Shown: in pieces, positions 50,718-59,760 of the stretch
Position numbering within the stretch: position 1 is the stretch's first letter
Layout of the letters: every line of letters starts with the position of its first letter
Source of the DNA: CAVRTM01 sp963696105
GTDB taxonomy: Bacteria; Actinomycetota; Actinomycetes; Actinomycetales; Dermatophilaceae
Length of the DNA: 64,000 bases
Assembly: GCA_963696105.1 (NCBI GenBank)
Contig: CAVOIP010000001.1
Coordinates: forward strand, 1 to 64,000
Direction of reading: 5' to 3'
The notes under the pieces: model-generated
Database searches by the model: none
The model's input: the letters and a program-made list of their open reading frames with translations, nothing else
Told to the model about the DNA's origin: nothing
Program-made: the position numbers and the translations under genes

Positions 50718-51563
50718 ATGGCGAGCAACCCGGTGTTCAACCGGCTCGACAAGCAGATGGACCAGGGCGGGTACGCCGGATTCGGCCGCGGATCCGGCCG
50801 TGGCGCGACCGGCCCGGGCGTGCAGGACACGATGAGCGCCAGCCAGCTCGAGGACCTCTACAACCGCGGCACCGCCGGACCGGTCCAGACCGGGCGGGTC
50901 ACCCTCGACGACGTCGTGATGAAGACCATGGGCCTGTTCGTGGTCCTGCTCGCCGGCGCCGGCGCCGCGTGGGTGCTCAGCGACCAGACGCCGTCACTGG
51001 GGCTGCCGATGGTCCTCGGCGGGATGCTGCTGACCCTGGTCCTGGGCTTCGCGATCGCCCTGAAGAAGACGATCAGCGTGCCGCTCATCGTGCTGTACGC
51101 CGCCGTCGAGGGCGTGTTCGTCGGCGCGATCAGCAACTACTACAACGACCGCTTCGGCCAGGGCCTGGTCAGCACGGCCGTCATCGCCACGCTGTCGGTC
51201 TTCGCGGCCATGTTCGTCGGCTGGAAGAGCGGCGTCATCAAGGTCACCGAGCGCTCGCGCCGGATCTTCGGCATGGCGCTGATCGGCTACCTCATCTTCG
51301 CGCTGGTCAACGTCTTCGCCTCGTTCATGGGCGTCGGCGGCGGCTGGGGCTTCGGCGGCAGCGGCATGCTCGGCATCGCCATCTCGCTGTTCGCGGTCGG
51401 CCTCGCGTCCTACTCCCTCGCGATCGACTTCGACACCATCGACCGGGCCGTCGCCGCCGGCGCGCCGGAGAAGTACTCCTGGCTGCTCGGCCACGGCCTG
51501 ATCGTCAGCCTGGTCTGGCTCTACCTCGAGATGCTGCGCCTGCTGGCCCGGATGCGCGACTGA
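50718..51563 (+). CDS. Bax inhibitor-1/YccA family membrane protein
   Basis: 281 residues. A 65-residue Gly-rich cytoplasmic head (GGYAGFGRGSGRG) is followed by seven hydrophobic helices, including GLFVVLLAGAGAAWVLS, GLPMVLGGMLLTLVLGFAIA and FGMALIGYLIFALVNVFASF, and the family end APEKYSWLLGHGLIVSLVWL. Bacterial members are thought to be pH-sensitive calcium-leak channels; the physiological role here is unknown. The upstream 179 bp contains GGGAACTTT and TTTAACCTGATGAC, a possible but unproven promoter. The next gene starts 1 nt after its stop. The frame is intact. Confidence 0.9.
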   Translation: MASNPVFNRLDKQMDQGGYAGFGRGSGRGATGPGVQDTMSASQLEDLYNRGTAGPVQTGRVTLDDVVMKTMGLFVVLLAGAGAAWVLSDQTPSLGLPMVLGGMLLTLVLGFAIALKKTISVPLIVLYAAVEGVFVGAISNYYNDRFGQGLVSTAVIATLSVFAAMFVGWKSGVIKVTERSRRIFGMALIGYLIFALVNVFASFMGVGGGWGFGGSGMLGIAISLFAVGLASYSLAIDFDTIDRAVAAGAPEKYSWLLGHGLIVSLVWLYLEMLRLLARMRD

Positions 51564-51564
51564 C

Positions 51565-51867
51565 GTGTCGCGCCCGACGGACTCGCCGGTGGCGCAGGAC
51601 GTCCAGCTGGAGCTCCAGCGCGTGGTCGACCGGTGGCGTCAGCTGCCGCTCGACCACGCGCTGCGCTGTCTGCCGGCGGTGCGCGAACGGGTCGACCGGC
51701 TCGCGGGGCTCGCCTCCGCGAACGGCGGCCCGGTCCCGCCGGACCTGGGCCCGGGCGTGGTCATGGACCAGCTGACCGTGGTCCTGTACGACGCGAGCGC
51801 CGCGCCGGGCAGCGACCCCTCCGGCCTGGCCGCCGAGCTGGTGGCCCTGCGACGAGAGCTGGCCTGA
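51565..51867 (+). CDS. Small hypothetical protein
   Basis: 100 residues, start GTG immediately after the Bax-inhibitor stop, so cotranslated with it. Helical and Leu/Arg-rich (DVQLELQRVVDRWRQLPLDH, LRCLPAVRERVDRLAGLA) with no membrane segment or signal. I do not recognise the family. A strong terminator follows 21 bp later, so it ends the operon. Confidence 0.65.
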   Translation: MSRPTDSPVAQDVQLELQRVVDRWRQLPLDHALRCLPAVRERVDRLAGLASANGGPVPPDLGPGVVMDQLTVVLYDASAAPGSDPSGLAAELVALRRELA

Positions 51868-51888
51868 CCCGGCGTACGGACGAACGAA

Positions 51889-51930
51889 GAGGCCCGTTCC
51901 CACCCCGGCGAGGGGGTGGGAACGGGCCTC
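51889..51930. terminator. Perfect 18-bp terminator hairpin
   Basis: Arms 51889-51906 and 51913-51930 pair perfectly around a 6-nt loop, between the plus-strand hypothetical gene and the convergent thiolase gene. It can serve both strands. No T-tract. Confidence 0.85.
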
Positions 51931-51960
51931 TCGGCGCCTCCGGGGCGGAGGCGACGGGCC

Positions 51961-53184
51961 TCAGCTGAGGCGCTCGAAGATGATCGCCATGCCCTGGCCG
52001 CCGCCGACGCACATGGTCTCGAGGCCGAACTGGCCGTCGCGCGACTGCAGGCCGTTGAGCAGCGTCGTGGTGATGCGGGCCCCGGTGGAGCCGAACGGGT
52101 GGCCGAGCGCGATCGCGCCGCCGTGGACGTTGAGCTTGTCCAGGTCGACGCCCAGGTCGTCGGCGCTGGGCAGGACCTGCGCCGCGAAGGCCTCGTTGAT
52201 CTCGACCAGGTCCATGTCGCCGATGCTCATGCCCGCGCGGGCGAGCGCCTGGCGGGAGGCCTCGACCGGGCCGAGGCCCATGATCTCGGGGGAGAGGGCG
52301 CTGACGCCGGTGGAGACCACCCGGGCGAGGGGCGTCAGGCCCAGCTCGGCCGCCTTGGTGTCGCTCATGACCACGAGGGCGGCGGCGCCGTCGTTGAGCG
52401 GGCAGCAGTTGCCGGCCGTGATCGTGCCCTGCTCGCGGAACACCGGGCTCAGCGTGGACACCTTCTCCAGCGTCACGCCCGGGCGGGGGCCGTCGTCGGT
52501 GCTGACGACCGTGCCGTCGGGCGTGGTGATCGGCGTGATCTCGCGGGCGAAGAACCCGTCGGCGATCGCCTTCTCCGCACGGTTCTGGCTGGAGACGCCC
52601 CACTCGTCCTGGCGCTCGCGGGAGACGCCCCGCAGGCCGGCGACGTTCTCGGCGGTCTGGCCCATCGCCAGGTAGATGTCGGGCAGCTGGCCGTCCGCGC
52701 GGGGGTCGGTCCAGGGCGTGTTGTCGGCCGCGGTCCGGGCGCTGCGCGCGCCGGCCTCGGCGAACCGGGGGTTCTGCCAGTCGGCCTTGGACCCGCCGGC
52801 GCCGGCGAAGTCGACGTAGCGGGACACCGCCTCGACGCCGGCGCTGATGAAGATGTCGCCTTCACCAGCGCGGATCGCGTGGAACGCCATCCGGGTGGTC
52901 TGCACCGACGAGGCGCAGAAGCGGTTGACCGTGGCACCGGGCAGGTGGTCGTAGCCCGCGAGCACGGCCACCACGCGCGCCATGTTGGAGCCGTGCTCAC
53001 CCCACGGCTCGGCGCAGCCCAGGTAGAGGTCGTCGACCATGGTCGGGTCCAGCGCCGGGACCTTCTCCAGGGCAGCGGTGACGACCGCGGCCGCGAGGTC
53101 GTCGGGGCGGACGTCCTTCAGCGATCCCTTGAACGCCCTGCCGATCGGGCTGCGGGCGGTCGAGACGATGACGGCTTCGGGCAC
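51961..53184 (-). CDS. Acetyl-CoA C-acyltransferase (thiolase)
   Basis: 407 residues. Thiolase condenses or cleaves acyl-CoA and acetyl-CoA. Nucleophile Cys in VNRFCASSVQTTRMA, His in GGAIALGHPFGSTGAR and the second Cys in CVGGGQGMAIIFE are all present, with VEINEAFAAQ before them. MPEAVIVSTARSPIGRAFKG is the canonical start, supporting GTG (complement of 53182-53184) preceded by AGGAGG. Substrate chain length cannot be read. The gene is alone on the minus strand and intact. Confidence 0.93.
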   Translation of the reverse strand: MPEAVIVSTARSPIGRAFKGSLKDVRPDDLAAAVVTAALEKVPALDPTMVDDLYLGCAEPWGEHGSNMARVVAVLAGYDHLPGATVNRFCASSVQTTRMAFHAIRAGEGDIFISAGVEAVSRYVDFAGAGGSKADWQNPRFAEAGARSARTAADNTPWTDPRADGQLPDIYLAMGQTAENVAGLRGVSRERQDEWGVSSQNRAEKAIADGFFAREITPITTPDGTVVSTDDGPRPGVTLEKVSTLSPVFREQGTITAGNCCPLNDGAAALVVMSDTKAAELGLTPLARVVSTGVSALSPEIMGLGPVEASRQALARAGMSIGDMDLVEINEAFAAQVLPSADDLGVDLDKLNVHGGAIALGHPFGSTGARITTTLLNGLQSRDGQFGLETMCVGGGQGMAIIFERLS

Positions 53185-53243
53185 GGTTCCTCCTGGGGAT
53201 CCTGCGGGTGAGCAAGCGCTTAGCCGCGCTCTCACCGACGATG

Positions 53244-54428
53244 TTATTGCGCCGTCCGGTCCTGGCGGGTGTGGGATGGGTCTCGTCCGTCGTCCACGCC
53301 CGCCGACGGGGGAACGGGCCGGGGACCGGCGGGTGCCGGCCCGGAGCCCGTGGACCCGGGGTGGTCGCCGGGATGCTCGCCACCGTCGGACGTCGGGCTC
53401 CGCTCGAGCGCCGTCGCGTCCACGAGCTCGCCGCGGTCGGTGAGGGGCTCGGGCGGGCGCCGGCGCAGGATGGCCAACAGCCCACGGGGACCACGCGCCT
53501 GCCCCGCCGCGGCGGTCGGGCTGACCTCGGTGCCCGGGTCGCGCACGGCCTGCACGGCGGCGACGGCGACCGGCTCGACGCCCTCGCCGCGACGGCGGTC
53601 GGGCTCGGCCTCGCCCTCGCCGACCCAGATGCCGAGCGCGGCGCAGACACTGGGCAGCAGCGCGGCGGCCGCGCGCGCGTAGCCGGCGGGCGAGGGGTGG
53701 AACCGGTCGCTGCTGAACATCTCGTGCGGCCGCTCGTAGAACTCGGGCCCGAGCAGGTCTCCGAGGGAGACCGTGCGTCCGCCGGCCTCGACCACGGCCA
53801 CGGTCTGGGCCGCCGCGAGGTCACGGCTCCACCGCCGCGCCAGCAGCCGCAGTGGCTGGGCGACCGGCTCGATCGTCCCCAGGTCGGGGCAGGTGCCGAC
53901 GACCACCTCGGCGCCGACGTCGCGCAGCGAGCGCACCGCCTGGGCCAGGTGGCGCACGGCGACCGACTTGTCGATCCGGTGTGTCACGTCGTTGGCGCCG
54001 ATCATCACCACGGCCACGTCCGGCGCCGGCACCTCCTCCAGGGCGTTGGCCAGCTGGACGTCCAGCGCCGAGGACTCCGCGCCGATCACCGCGACGTTGG
54101 TCAGCCGGACCGGCCGGCTGCTGAGGGCGGAGACGCCGTTGGCGATGATCGCGCCGACGGTCTGCCACGGCTCGTCGGCGCCCATCCCGGCTGCCGAGCT
54201 GTCGCCGAGGACCACCAGCTCGATGGGCTCCCCGCTCCCCGCGCCGTACAGGGCGGTGTCGTCGGGGGCGCCGTCGAACGGCCGGCCGACGATCCGGCGC
54301 GCCATCGTGGCCTCGATCTTGAGCAGGCCGTAGCCGGCCAGGCCGAGCACGCCGAGGCCGGCGGCCAGCCCTCCGCCGCCGTACGCCGCGGTGGCCGCGA
54401 TCCGTGTCGCCCGTCGAGCCCTGCCCAT
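53244..54428 (-). CDS. SGNH/GDSL-family hydrolase, membrane-anchored
   Basis: 394 residues. A basic N-terminus (MGRARRATRIAATAAYGGGG) leads into a hydrophobic anchor (LAAGLGVLGLAGYGLL), so the enzyme probably sits on the outer membrane face. Block I VVLGDSSAAGMGADEP has the nucleophile Ser, block III MIGANDVT the Asn, and block V SSDRFHPSPAGYARAA the Asp/His pair. After residue 270 comes a long low-complexity Pro/Arg/Asp tail. Substrate unknown (lipid ester or acetylated glycan). ATG (complement of 54426-54428) leaves 144 bp to cbs. The frame is intact. Confidence 0.87.
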   Translation of the reverse strand: MGRARRATRIAATAAYGGGGLAAGLGVLGLAGYGLLKIEATMARRIVGRPFDGAPDDTALYGAGSGEPIELVVLGDSSAAGMGADEPWQTVGAIIANGVSALSSRPVRLTNVAVIGAESSALDVQLANALEEVPAPDVAVVMIGANDVTHRIDKSVAVRHLAQAVRSLRDVGAEVVVGTCPDLGTIEPVAQPLRLLARRWSRDLAAAQTVAVVEAGGRTVSLGDLLGPEFYERPHEMFSSDRFHPSPAGYARAAAALLPSVCAALGIWVGEGEAEPDRRRGEGVEPVAVAAVQAVRDPGTEVSPTAAAGQARGPRGLLAILRRRPPEPLTDRGELVDATALERSPTSDGGEHPGDHPGSTGSGPAPAGPRPVPPSAGVDDGRDPSHTRQDRTAQ

Positions 54429-54572
54429 GGAAGGGAGCCCCTCTCTCGCGCGTCCGGCGCCCCGGCCTCGGGGCGTCGTACACCACGGTAACGACGGGAG
54501 CAGCGGCCCGGTGCCCGGGGCGGGAAACGTGCCCGCGCCGACAGCCTGTCCGGAGTCTGAGACGATGGGCGC

Positions 54573-55940
54573 GTGAAGTACGCCGAGCACATCGCCGACC
54601 TCGTCGGCAACACGCCCCTCGTCAAGCTCAACGTCGTCACCGAGGGCATCGCCGCCACGGTGCTGGCCAAGGTCGAGTACATGAACCCCGGCGGGTCGGT
54701 GAAGGACCGGATCGCCCTGCGGATGATCGAGGCCGCCGAGGCCTCCGGCGCGCTCAAGCCCGGCGGCACCATCGTCGAGCCGACCTCCGGCAACACCGGC
54801 GTCGGGCCTGGCGCTGGTCGCCCAGCGCAAGGGCTACCGCTGCGTCTTCGTCTGCCCGGACAAGGTCAGCGAGGACAAGCGCAACGTGCTCAAGGCCTAC
54901 GGCGCCGAGGTCGTCGTCTGCCCGACCGCCGTCGCCGCCGGACCACCCCGACTCCTACTACTCGGTCTGCGACCGGCTGGTCCGGGAGATCGACGGCGCC
55001 TGGAAGCCGGACCAGTACTCCAACCCCGAGGGCCCGAGCAGCCACTACGCGACCACCGGCCCGGAGATCTGGGCGCGACACCGACGGCCGGATCACCCAC
55101 TTCGTGACCGGCGTCGGCACCGGCGGCACGATCAGCGGCACCGGCCGCTACCTCAAGGAGGTCTCCGAGGGCGGCGTCCACGTCATCGGCGCCGACCCCG
55201 AGGGGTCGGTCTACTCCGGTGGCACCGGCCGCCCGTACCTGGTCGAGGGCGTCGGCGAGGACTTCTGGCCGGGCGCCTACGACCCGAGCGTGGTCGATGA
55301 GATCATCGCCGTCAGCGACGCCGACTCGTTCGCCATGACCCGCCGGCTGGCCCGCGAGGAGGGCCTGCTGGTCGGCGGCTCCTGCGGCATGGCGGTCGTG
55401 GCCGCCCTGCGCGCCGCGCGCACCCTCAGCGCCGACGACGTCGTGGTCGTGCTCCTGCCGGACAGCGGCCGCGGCTACATGTCCAAGATCTTCAACGACG
55501 ACTGGATGGCGTCCTACGGCTTCCTGCGGGAGCCGGGCGAGCAGACCGTCGGAGAGGTCCTGCACGCCAAGTCCGGGGAGATGCCCGCGCTGGTGCACAC
55601 CCACCCCAGCGAGACGGTGCGCGACGCGATCGAGATCCTGCGCGAGTACGGCGTCTCCCAGATGCCGGTGGTCAAGGCCGAGCCCCCGGTCATGGTGGGC
55701 GAGGTCGCCGGCGCGGTCAGCGAGCGCGACCTGCTCGCGGCGCTGTTCGCCGGGAAGGCGCACCTGGCCGACCCGGTCGAGAAGCACATGAGCGCCTCGC
55801 TGCCGCTGGTCGGCGCGGGCGAGCCGGTCTCCACCGCCCGGCACACCCTGGAGCTGGCCGACGCGGTCATGGTCATCGAGGACGGCAAGCCGGTCGGCGT
55901 GCTGACCCGGGCCGACCTGCTGGGCTTCCTGGTCGACTGA
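54573..55940 (+). CDS. cbs: Cystathionine beta-synthase (frame interrupted)
   Basis: Makes cystathionine from serine and homocysteine. PLP lysine in MNPGGSVKDRIALRMI; TSGNTG and the phosphate loop GTGGTISGTGRYLKE; then a C-terminal pair of CBS domains (MPALVHTHPSETVRDAIEIL to LELADAVMVIEDGKPVGVLT). About 454 residues. Three one-base insertions (54807, 54937, 55076) break the PLP domain and together restore the frame. GTG 54573. With the MetE-like gene at 2234 it is the only sulfur-amino-acid gene in the window. Confidence 0.92.
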   Translation: MKYAEHIADLVGNTPLVKLNVVTEGIAATVLAKVEYMNPGGSVKDRIALRMIEAAEASGALKPGGTIVEPTSGNTGVGPGAGRPAQGLPLRLRLPGQGQRGQAQRAQGLRRRGRRLPDRRRRRTTPTPTTRSATGWSGRSTAPGSRTSTPTPRARAATTRPPARRSGRDTDGRITHFVTGVGTGGTISGTGRYLKEVSEGGVHVIGADPEGSVYSGGTGRPYLVEGVGEDFWPGAYDPSVVDEIIAVSDADSFAMTRRLAREEGLLVGGSCGMAVVAALRAARTLSADDVVVVLLPDSGRGYMSKIFNDDWMASYGFLREPGEQTVGEVLHAKSGEMPALVHTHPSETVRDAIEILREYGVSQMPVVKAEPPVMVGEVAGAVSERDLLAALFAGKAHLADPVEKHMSASLPLVGAGEPVSTARHTLELADAVMVIEDGKPVGVLTRADLLGFLVD

Positions 55941-55969
55941 CGCCTGGCCGCCGTACGGCCACCCCACCC

Positions 55970-56040
55970 CACCGGACGCACCGCAGCGCCCGAATTCGGA
56001 CACCCGGTGTCCGAATTCGGGCAGCGCGGTGCGTCCGGTG
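55970..56040. repeat. 71-bp near-perfect inverted repeat
   Basis: Arms 55970-56003 and 56007-56040 around a 3-nt loop CCG. Outer 15 bp and inner 16 bp pair perfectly; a symmetric AGC/AGC bulge (55985-55987, 56023-56025) separates them. Each arm also contains its own palindrome CCGAATTCGG. It lies between convergent cbs and WS/DGAT genes, where a terminator is expected, but it is much longer and more regular than the others here. Confidence 0.9.
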
Positions 56041-56064
56041 CGTGCCGGGGAGTGCGCGGCCGGG

Positions 56065-57525
56065 TCAGCCGGAGGCGAGCCACTCGGCGCCGGGCACCTC
56101 GGCGGCCGCGCGCCGCGACGCCAGCAGCGCGTCGAGCTCGAGCCGCAGGCCCTGGGCCATGCGCCCGAGGTCGGGGCAGGTCTCCCGGCAGGCGACCAGC
56201 CCGAAGCGCAGCGACCCGGCGTAGCTCATCACGGTGATGTTGAGCGCCTGCCCGTCCGTGATCGCCGAGACGGGGTAGATCGCGAGCAGCTGCGCCCCGG
56301 CGAAGTACAGCGGCACCGACGGGCCCGGGACGTTGGAGATGATCAGGTTGAACGGCGTGACCCGCTCGAACAGCCGCAGCCGGGCCGTCAACCGCCAGGC
56401 CTGGTTGACCAGGGCCGGCATCGCGAACTCGGTCACGTCCCCGAGCAGCCCCGCCGGTATGGCGCCGTGCTGGTCCTTGGCCACCCGCAGCGCCCGGTGC
56501 ATCACCCGCAGCCGCTCGACCGGGTCCTCCAGCTGGGTGGGCAGCGCGGTCAGCATCAGCGAGATCTTGTTGCCATAGCTGCCGGCCTGGTCCCTGCGGC
56601 GTACGGACACCGGCACGGCCGCCACCAGCGGAGCCCGGGGCAGCGCGTCGTGGCCGGCGAGGTAGCGCCGCAGCGTCCCGGCGCAGAGGGCCATCACCAC
56701 GTCGTTGACCGTCAGCTGGGTGCCGCGCCGGACCTCCTTGACCTCGGCGAGGGGCAGGTCGGCGGTCGCCCAGCGCCGGTGGGCCGAGATGAGGCCGTTG
56801 AAGGGGGTGAGCGGTGCGCGCAGCCCTGCCCCCGACATCAGCGCCGGGTGGTGGCCGCGGGCGATCCGCTCCGCCAGCGGCCGGGCGGCCACCGCGAGCC
56901 CCGGCACCGAGCGGGCCAGCTCGGTGGCCAGGCGGGTGGCCCGCACCGGGTGCGTGGCGAGGGTGGCCGCGCTCCGGCCGAGCAGCCACGGCGCACCGGG
57001 GCGCGTCTCGCCCTCGAACGGCGGCTGCTCGGGCGCCGGGCGGCCCTCCGGGGTGAGGTCCAGCACCGCGGTCATCACGTCACCGCCGGACACCCCGTCG
57101 ATCGCGGCGTGGTGGATCTTGGAGTAGACCGCCGCCCGGCGGCCGCTGAGCCCGGTGATGAGGTAGAGCTCCCACAGCGGCCGGCTGCGGTCCAGCGGGC
57201 GGGCGTGCAGGGCGGCCACCTGCTCGGCGAGCTGGGCGTCGCTGCCGGGGGAGGGCAGCGCGAGGGAGCGCACGTGGAACTCGATGTCGAAGTCGGGGTC
57301 GTCGACCCAGTACGGCTGGTCCAGCCCGAACGGCACTGTCACCAGCTTCCGGCGGAACAGCGGCACCAGCGGCAGCCGGGACTCGATGACCCGGGTGACG
57401 TGCCGCAGCGTGAGGCGGTGCCGGGCGGTGCGGGTGTCGAGGATGCACACGCTGCCGACGTGGCCGAAGACCGTGCCGGACTCCATGGTGAGGAAGGCGC
57501 CGTCCAGGCCGCTGAGCTGCTGCAC
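56065..57525 (-). CDS. Wax ester synthase / diacylglycerol acyltransferase (WS/DGAT)
   Basis: 486 residues. Esterifies acyl-CoA with a long-chain alcohol or diacylglycerol to make storage lipid. The catalytic HHAAIDG motif (in YSKIHHAAIDGVSGG) is intact, followed by NDVVMALCAGTLRRYLAGHD and the C-terminal NLIISNVPGPSVPLYFAGA. MQQLSGLDGAFLTMESGTVF is the family start; GTG (complement of 57523-57525) has GGAGG upstream. It lies 34 bp downstream of the alpha/beta hydrolase gene on the same strand, at the end of the lipid cluster. The frame is intact. Confidence 0.93.
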   Translation of the reverse strand: MQQLSGLDGAFLTMESGTVFGHVGSVCILDTRTARHRLTLRHVTRVIESRLPLVPLFRRKLVTVPFGLDQPYWVDDPDFDIEFHVRSLALPSPGSDAQLAEQVAALHARPLDRSRPLWELYLITGLSGRRAAVYSKIHHAAIDGVSGGDVMTAVLDLTPEGRPAPEQPPFEGETRPGAPWLLGRSAATLATHPVRATRLATELARSVPGLAVAARPLAERIARGHHPALMSGAGLRAPLTPFNGLISAHRRWATADLPLAEVKEVRRGTQLTVNDVVMALCAGTLRRYLAGHDALPRAPLVAAVPVSVRRRDQAGSYGNKISLMLTALPTQLEDPVERLRVMHRALRVAKDQHGAIPAGLLGDVTEFAMPALVNQAWRLTARLRLFERVTPFNLIISNVPGPSVPLYFAGAQLLAIYPVSAITDGQALNITVMSYAGSLRFGLVACRETCPDLGRMAQGLRLELDALLASRRAAAEVPGAEWLASG

Positions 57526-57559
57526 GGGTGCCTCCTTCGGGGGTGGGTGGTCCGACGGG

Positions 57560-58555
57560 TCAGTCGAGCGTGGCGTGCCGGGCCCGGTCGCGGGCGCCGG
57601 CTCCCTCGCCGGCGAGCCAGTCCAGCACGTGCCCGGCCGTCCACTCCGGGGCCTCCAGCTGGGGCACGTGCCCGACGCCTCCGGCGACCTCGAACCGCCA
57701 CTCCGGATGCGCGGCGGCGGCCGTGCGCGCGGCCGCGACCGGCACGAGCCGGTCCTCGTCGCCGTGCAGCAGCAGCACCGGCGCCGTGATGCCGCCGAGC
57801 ATCTGCCGGTGCGCGCGACCGCGGGAGAGCAGCGTGAGCAGGGACCGGGCGGCCATGAGGAACTGCGCGTCGACATCGGGGTAGCCGTGCCGCTCCCGCG
57901 CCAGCTCGACGTGCTGGCGCAGCACGTCCGCCGGGACCCGGCCGGGATCGGAGCAGCACAGCCGGAGCACGTCCATGGCGGACTGCTCGGGGGTGCGCCC
58001 GCGCCGGCGGCCCTTGAGCAGGGCCCGGCCGAGGGGCGGCACGGCGTACAGGCCGAAGGCGAAGGCGACCAGCGGGTGGGGCCGCGCCCGGATGCTGGTG
58101 GGCAGCGCGGGGTCCACCAGCACCAGGCCGGCGACGGTGTCCGGGTGCGCGGAGCCCTGCATGGCGGCGATCAGGCCGCCCATCGAGTTGCCGACGACGA
58201 TCGCCGGGGTGCCGGCGACCTCGGTCAGGAACCGGTGCAGCAGCTGCTGGTTGGCCTCGACCGACGTCGGGTCGGTGCCGCCCTGCGTGCGCCCGAAGCC
58301 GGCGAGGTCGAGCGCGAGGACGCGGCAGCTCGGCGTGAGCAGCGGGGCCACGGCCGACCAGTTCAGCAGCGACCCGCCGAGGCCGTGCACGAGGACGAGC
58401 AGGGGGCCGCCGGCCGGGCCGCCGTGGTCGACGAAGTGCACGCGCCGGCCGCCCAGGTCCGCCCACTGCGACGGCGGCTGGGGGCAGCGGCTCCCCGGGC
58501 CTTCCACCGTCGCCGCCGGAGGGAGGTCGGCGGGCCGTCCCTGCGCTGTGCTCAT
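57560..58555 (-). CDS. Alpha/beta hydrolase
   Basis: 331 residues. VHGLGGSLLNWSAV is the oxyanion-loop region, VVGNSMGGLIAAM the nucleophile elbow (Ser), LLLHGDEDRLVPV carries the acid and GGVGHVPQLEAPEW the His. There is no signal peptide, so it acts on an intracellular ester. Lying between oleD and the WS/DGAT gene, it is likely to process a lipid (monoacylglycerol or acyl ester), which is inference from context. ATG complement of 58553-58555. The frame is intact. Confidence 0.87.
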   Translation of the reverse strand: MSTAQGRPADLPPAATVEGPGSRCPQPPSQWADLGGRRVHFVDHGGPAGGPLLVLVHGLGGSLLNWSAVAPLLTPSCRVLALDLAGFGRTQGGTDPTSVEANQQLLHRFLTEVAGTPAIVVGNSMGGLIAAMQGSAHPDTVAGLVLVDPALPTSIRARPHPLVAFAFGLYAVPPLGRALLKGRRRGRTPEQSAMDVLRLCCSDPGRVPADVLRQHVELARERHGYPDVDAQFLMAARSLLTLLSRGRAHRQMLGGITAPVLLLHGDEDRLVPVAAARTAAAAHPEWRFEVAGGVGHVPQLEAPEWTAGHVLDWLAGEGAGARDRARHATLD

Positions 58556-58752
58556 GGGCCGACCCTAGCCCGGGCGGCTGGCCGCCACAGGTCGGGTCCG
58601 GGGCCGGTACGACGCCCCGCCGGGGCCGCCGCGGGCCCGGGCGGAGGTGGCTCAGCCGGCTGCCGGCGGCTCAGCCGGGCCGCAAGCGGCCCACAGCCCG
58701 CCGGCCCCAGGACCTCAGCCTCCCGCCAGTACCTCAGCCGCCGGCCAGCGGC

Positions 58753-59760
58753 TCAGCCGGGCTGTGAGGCGGACCGTGGGGCGGCGAACGCGCGGGCGAG
58801 CGCAGCGAGCCCCTCGTCGAGGCTCACCCGCGGGGTCCAGCCCAGCACCTCGCGGGTGTGCCGCTGGTCGAACCAGTGCGCGGTGGCCAGCTGCTCGGCC
58901 AGGAACCGGGTCAGCGGCGGGTCGCCCGGCTCGGCAACCCCGGGCAGGGCCAGCCGGGCCGCCCACACGGCGTCCACGGCCGCGCCGGCGGCGAGGGCCA
59001 CGGCGTACGGCACGCGGTGGTGGGGTGCCGGCGCACCGGCCGCACGACAGATGCCGGCGATCAGCTCGGCGACCGGCCTCGGCTCGCCGTTGGAGACGAC
59101 GAGGGCCTGGCCGGCGGCGTGCTCGCACCGGTCGACGGCGGCCACCACGGCGTCGACGGCGTTGTCGACCCACGTGCTGTCGATGAGCGCGGCTCCGGAG
59201 CCGATGACAGGCAGCCGCCCGGCGCGGGCCCGGGCCACCAGCCGCGCGACCAGCTGGGCGTCCTCGGGCCCCCAGACCAGGTGCGGGCGGACCGCGACGA
59301 CGGCCAGGGCGGGGCCGTCCGCGCGCAGGGCGATCCGCTCGGCGACGGCCTTGCTCCGGGCGTAGTGCCCGCGGGCCCGGCGCGGGTCGGCCGGACCGGC
59401 GCCCGCCCCGACGAGGGCAGAGCCGGCGTGGGCCACCGACGGGGAGGAGATGTGGACGAGCCGGCCGACGCCGGCGTCGCGGCACGCTGCGACGACCGAG
59501 GCGGTGCCGTCGATGTTGGCGTGCTCGTAGTCGGCCCAGGCGCCGGTCACGTTGACCTTGGCAGCCAGGTGCACCACGGCGTCCTGCCCCTGCGCGGCCC
59601 GGGCCACCGTCGCCCGGTCCGCGACGTCGGTGAGGACCTCCGGCAGCGGCAGTCCGGACGACCGCCGCTGGAGCACGGTGACGTCCTCGCCGCGCTCGTG
59701 CAGGGCGAGCGCCACGCCGCGGCCGAGCATGCCGCTCGCGCCGGTGACCAGGACCCTCAC
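58753..59760 (-). CDS. oleD: NAD(P)-dependent 2-alkyl-3-oxoalkanoate reductase, OleD-like
   Basis: 335 residues, extended short-chain dehydrogenase fold. VLVTGASGMLGRGVALAL is the NAD(P) glycine loop, DAVVHLAAKVNV follows, then VHISSPSV and the catalytic pair in HYARSKAVAERIA. In the olefin pathway OleD reduces the OleA product, a 2-alkyl-3-ketoacid, to the beta-hydroxyacid. The assignment rests on its place directly after oleBC, with a GTGA overlap (59757-59760), and on general similarity to 3-beta-HSD-like reductases. The frame is intact. Confidence 0.85.
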   Translation of the reverse strand: MRVLVTGASGMLGRGVALALHERGEDVTVLQRRSSGLPLPEVLTDVADRATVARAAQGQDAVVHLAAKVNVTGAWADYEHANIDGTASVVAACRDAGVGRLVHISSPSVAHAGSALVGAGAGPADPRRARGHYARSKAVAERIALRADGPALAVVAVRPHLVWGPEDAQLVARLVARARAGRLPVIGSGAALIDSTWVDNAVDAVVAAVDRCEHAAGQALVVSNGEPRPVAELIAGICRAAGAPAPHHRVPYAVALAAGAAVDAVWAARLALPGVAEPGDPPLTRFLAEQLATAHWFDQRHTREVLGWTPRVSLDEGLAALARAFAAPRSASQPG

